Assembly (NCBI RefSeq): GCF_030272615.1
Contig: NC_081413.1
Coordinates: 185,762,115 to 185,826,114 of the forward strand
Length of the DNA: 64,000 nucleotides
Source: Cryptomeria japonica
Taxonomy: Eukaryota; Streptophyta; Pinopsida; Cupressales; Cupressaceae
Direction: 5' to 3'
The position numbers and the translations under genes were made by a program. Shown here one piece after another: positions 61,429-64,000 of the stretch. Each line of letters starts with the position of its first letter. The stretch's first letter is position 1. A model generated the notes under the pieces. The model did not search any database, was not told the origin of the DNA, and was given only the letters and a program-made list of their open reading frames with translations.

Positions 61429-62082
61429 AAGACAAGCGGAGGAATTTTGAAACGGCACGTCTCGCTCGCAATGAGTGATGTGACGTTGATTCCCCCATAC
61501 AGACAGTCACATAGTAACCATATTGTAAACACATAGCATATGCAACATCACATCATATGTAGATCAGACTAGGGTTAGCATATACATTACACAATAAAGC
61601 AAAATCAGTAAAATCTATCAAAGTACATGATAAATTGAAATGATAACATTATCCTTGTATGCATCAATTTTGACATAAATACACTTAGAAATAAATCATC
61701 GTCATATTAACATCTAAATCACATAGTCATAACTAAACATGAGCATACTCACTATTATCAGGAAACATGAAATCATGCAATGTCTATCTACAATCATCAA
61801 TAATACACACATGGAAAACTAGAATAACCTCAACCCATCATGTATGTCTAATCATATCTATCATACCCATTGCTCAAAATAAATATTTGATCAAGTCTAC
61901 TAAAATGGAACGAGAGTCAGCTCAAGGGTGAACTCTACACCATCATCCATACAACCAGCAGATAATGTGAGTCCCCATAAAGTCTAACATCCTAATCAAA
62001 AGCTTGAACACCCTTCAATGGCCTCGGTGAACCTATTACAGCTATCACATTAACCAAGTCAAGGAGGGGAATTACAGATGAT

Positions 62083-63270
62083 CCATATATGGTTTATAGA
62101 TTAAAGAAGACAATGTATGGACTTAAACAAGCACCTAGAACATGGTATGCAATATTGGACATATATCTATTACAACAAAATTTCAGGATAGGTACTGCAG
62201 ACAACAATCTCTATTTCAAGGGTGAAGACATTAAATTGTTGATTTTTTTTGTTTATGTTAATGATATTATCTTTGGTGGAAGTGATAGATTGTGTAAAGA
62301 ATTTTTGGAAGAGATGAAAAAAGAATTTGAGATATCTATGTTTGGAGAGATGTCATTCTTTCTTGGTCTTCAATTTACTTAGTTGAATGATGAAATCTTT
62401 ATTTCTCAAGCTAAGTATGTTAAAGAGATGTTAAAGAAGTTTGATATGGAGAATTGTAAACCTATTACTACCCCTTTAGATGCTGGATGTAAATTAGGCA
62501 AAGTGATACATCTCTAGATGTTGATCAAAAGAAGTACAGATCTATGATTGGAGGACTATTATATCTTACTTCTTCTAGACTAGATATTATGCAAGTTGTG
62601 TATTTGGTTGTAAGATTTCAAGCTAGACCAAAGAAAACTCATGATCAAGCAGTAAAGAGGATTTTTAGATATCTAAAAGGAACTCAATATTTTGGTTTAT
62701 GGTACAAGAAAGATGGAGATTTCATGTTGAAAACACATACAAATGTTGATTGGGCTAGAAGTATCAATGATAGGGAAAGTACTAGTGGTGGTGCACTCAT
62801 TTTGGGAGATAGATTGGTTTCATGGATGACTAAGAAATAAGAATCAATGTCATTATCCACTGTAGAAGCTAAATATATTTTCAAAGCATCTTACTACAAC
62901 TTATTTTTTGTGAATGAAGTAGACACTTAAGGATATCAGAGTAGTGTATGATGAAGTTATTCCTATCATGTGTGATAGTACCAACGCTATAAACATTACA
63001 AAGAATTCAATTGTGCATTCAAGAACTAAACATATTTCAATACGTTATCATTTCTTAAGAGAGAAGGTTACAGAGAAAGAAGTCATGCTAGAACACATTT
63101 CTACAATAGAGCAGGTAATAGACATTTTTACTAAGGTTTTGGTGAAGGATACTTTTAAGTATCTTAGGCAGAAGTTAGGGGTTATTGCCCCTCCTTTTTC
63201 AACTAGATGCTTTTTCAGTGGTGCATCTTTTCACGGGAGACTTAGCGCTTATCCTTGTCTCCTCAATTGA
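62083..63270 (+). pseudogene. Copia D RT (rest) and RNase H
   Basis: The frame resumes MVYRLKKTMYGLKQAPRTWY and VYVNDIIFGG, so the catalytic YVDD is YVND. Then FEISMFGEMSFFLGLQF, after a shift IGGLLYLTSSRLDIMQVVYL, THTNVDWARSINDRESTSGG and STVEAKYI for RNase H, another shift near 62900, and KHISIRYHFLREKV with IDIFTKVLVKDTF and LRQKLGVI at the end. Stops include TAG at Gln or Trp positions. Confidence 0.88.
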
Positions 63271-63435
63271 TGATGTTGTTTCTCTCAGGGGGAGTAGTGG
63301 TGTGTGTTGGTTAGTATGTTTTGCAACACCTTTTGTCATTGTTGTCAAAGGGGCAGAGATTTGTTGTGAGATTATTAGGATTCTATTGACCTATTCTTAT
63401 TTATTGGTGTTTCCATCAATGAAAAAGGGGGAGAT
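63271..63435 (+). promoter_or_regulatory. 3' UTR and polypurine tracts of copia D
   Basis: TTGTTGTCAAAGGGGCAGAG (63340-63359) and GAAAAAGGGGGAGA (63421-63434), the second directly before the LTR. Spacing between them is about 77 bases, shorter than in the other copia elements here. Confidence 0.75.
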
Positions 63436-64000
63436 TGTTGGAGTTTGCTGATAGCATGATCTTGTATGGTTTTCATTGATGTCAAACCTAGTTATCTGGA
63501 TGGATGTTGGTCTAGATATGCTTTTTGTGTTGGTTGTGTCATCCTGTATTCAAGGTGGTTTGGAATACTTTTGGTGCTCTCCAGTTACGTTTCTAATTGT
63601 ATTGTGGTTTAGTGGATCATATTCTTTTGGTCCGGATATGTGTTGGAAGATGTGTTGATATATTAATTTGGGTCTCACCATCACATATTGAGATCCACAT
63701 GGAGTATTTTGCATCGAAAGTGGTTATGTAGCCGACTAATTGATTTTTTCTAAATGCCATATTTTGAAACAACTTTGGAGTATGTGTTAGCATGTACATA
63801 TTGTTGGATCAATCATGGAAGGATGTTTTGTGATATGTTTTTGTTCCCTCTTTCTCCTAGAGTGGACCAATCTAAGTATTTTAGGTTTAGGTGGCTTATT
63901 TTGTGCAATATTACTTATTCTATCTTGGTCAACTCTTAAATAGGATTTCAATGTTGTATCTCATATTTAAGATACACAGATGGATGAATTGTGTGTGGAT
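63436..64000 (+). repeat. 3' LTR of copia D, cut by window end
   Basis: Starts TGTTGGAGTTTGCTG and matches the first 565 bp of 50770-51979 with scattered differences. Confidence 0.88.

Larger units (their letters stand above)
54919..62076. mobile_element. Insertion F: LTR-like, TGTA...TACA ends, 7.2 kb
   Basis: F splits the D RT and is flanked by GATGA. It starts TGTAGCACCAC and ends GGAATTACA. Without solo LTR S2 it is about 5.6 kb, non-coding and AT-rich. I see no pair of long direct repeats, primer site or retroelement domain, so it could be one very long solo LTR, or an element whose ends have diverged or been lost. Orientation is uncertain. Two related stretches in opposite orientation (about 56600-56660 and 61225-61270) share GTGTGAGT.GGGAACTA and GACATCTCC words. 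Confidence 0.6.
50770..64000 (+). mobile_element. Copia element D, cut by insertion F and by the window end
   Basis: 5' LTR, Met-type primer site, gag, protease, integrase, RT, RNase H, polypurine tract and the first 565 bp of the 3' LTR, in normal copia order. Insertion F splits the RT. Frameshifts and stops are many and three catalytic motifs are damaged, so it is long dead. GAGAT (50765-50769) is the probable left target duplication. Confidence 0.9.

Noticed and set aside
1-64000. tRNA, rRNA, CRISPR or bacterial operon features
   Set aside because: None seen; short repeats present are LTR-internal or simple tandem repeats.

Overview
This is eukaryotic, almost certainly plant, nuclear DNA made entirely of LTR retrotransposons inserted into one another. 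I find no cellular gene, tRNA, rRNA or CRISPR array. Plant origin is inferred from Ty1/copia elements with initiator-Met primer-binding sites, a Ty3/gypsy element with features of the Tat lineage (two RNase H domains, long 3' region with an antisense gene), and a plant mobile domain (PMD) protein. The AT-rich, CpG-poor sequence, long LTRs and deep nesting suggest a large genome, possibly a conifer, but the species cannot be read from the window.

Layout. The oldest layer is a Ty3/gypsy pol gene (G1) on the + strand. Its RT is at 1800-2550 and its RNase H/integrase resumes at 47422-49003. The 3' end of a copia element (element 0, RNase H end plus 3' LTR, 1-1799) sits at the left edge of the G1 RT. 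A copia element on the - strand (A, 2551-47421) splits G1. Three insertions sit inside A: a solo LTR (S1, 3808-6198, TSD AGATG), a + strand copia-like element with gag plus one very long extra ORF and no pol (B, 6703-13354, TSD AAAGG), and a 29-kb - strand Tat-like gypsy element (C, 15609-44587, TSD CATAG). Element C carries a + strand PMD gene between its pol and its 3' LTR. The single intron of that gene was hit by a + strand gag-only element (E, 17599-25641, TSD CATTT). The nesting is therefore four layers deep: E in C in A in G1.

Right of G1 lies a decayed autonomous copia element (D, from 50770 past the window end). Its RT is split by a 7.2-kb LTR-like insertion (F, 54919-62076, TSD GATGA), which itself holds a solo LTR related to A (S2, 57635-59144, TSD ACAAC).

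How the parts relate. No element here is intact. Most in-frame stops that I could place are one transition away from CAG, CAA, CGA or TGG, as expected from deamination of methylated cytosine. The two most interesting units are the 1,136-codon ORF2 of B, which has eight in-frame stops but no frameshift, and the antisense PMD gene of C, with TATA box, short first exon, intron and 615-codon second exon. Elements A and B both encode a Gag made of a coiled coil and four zinc knuckles directly after the 5' LTR. A keeps an RT but lacks protease and integrase, and B lacks pol altogether, so both would have needed enzymes supplied in trans.
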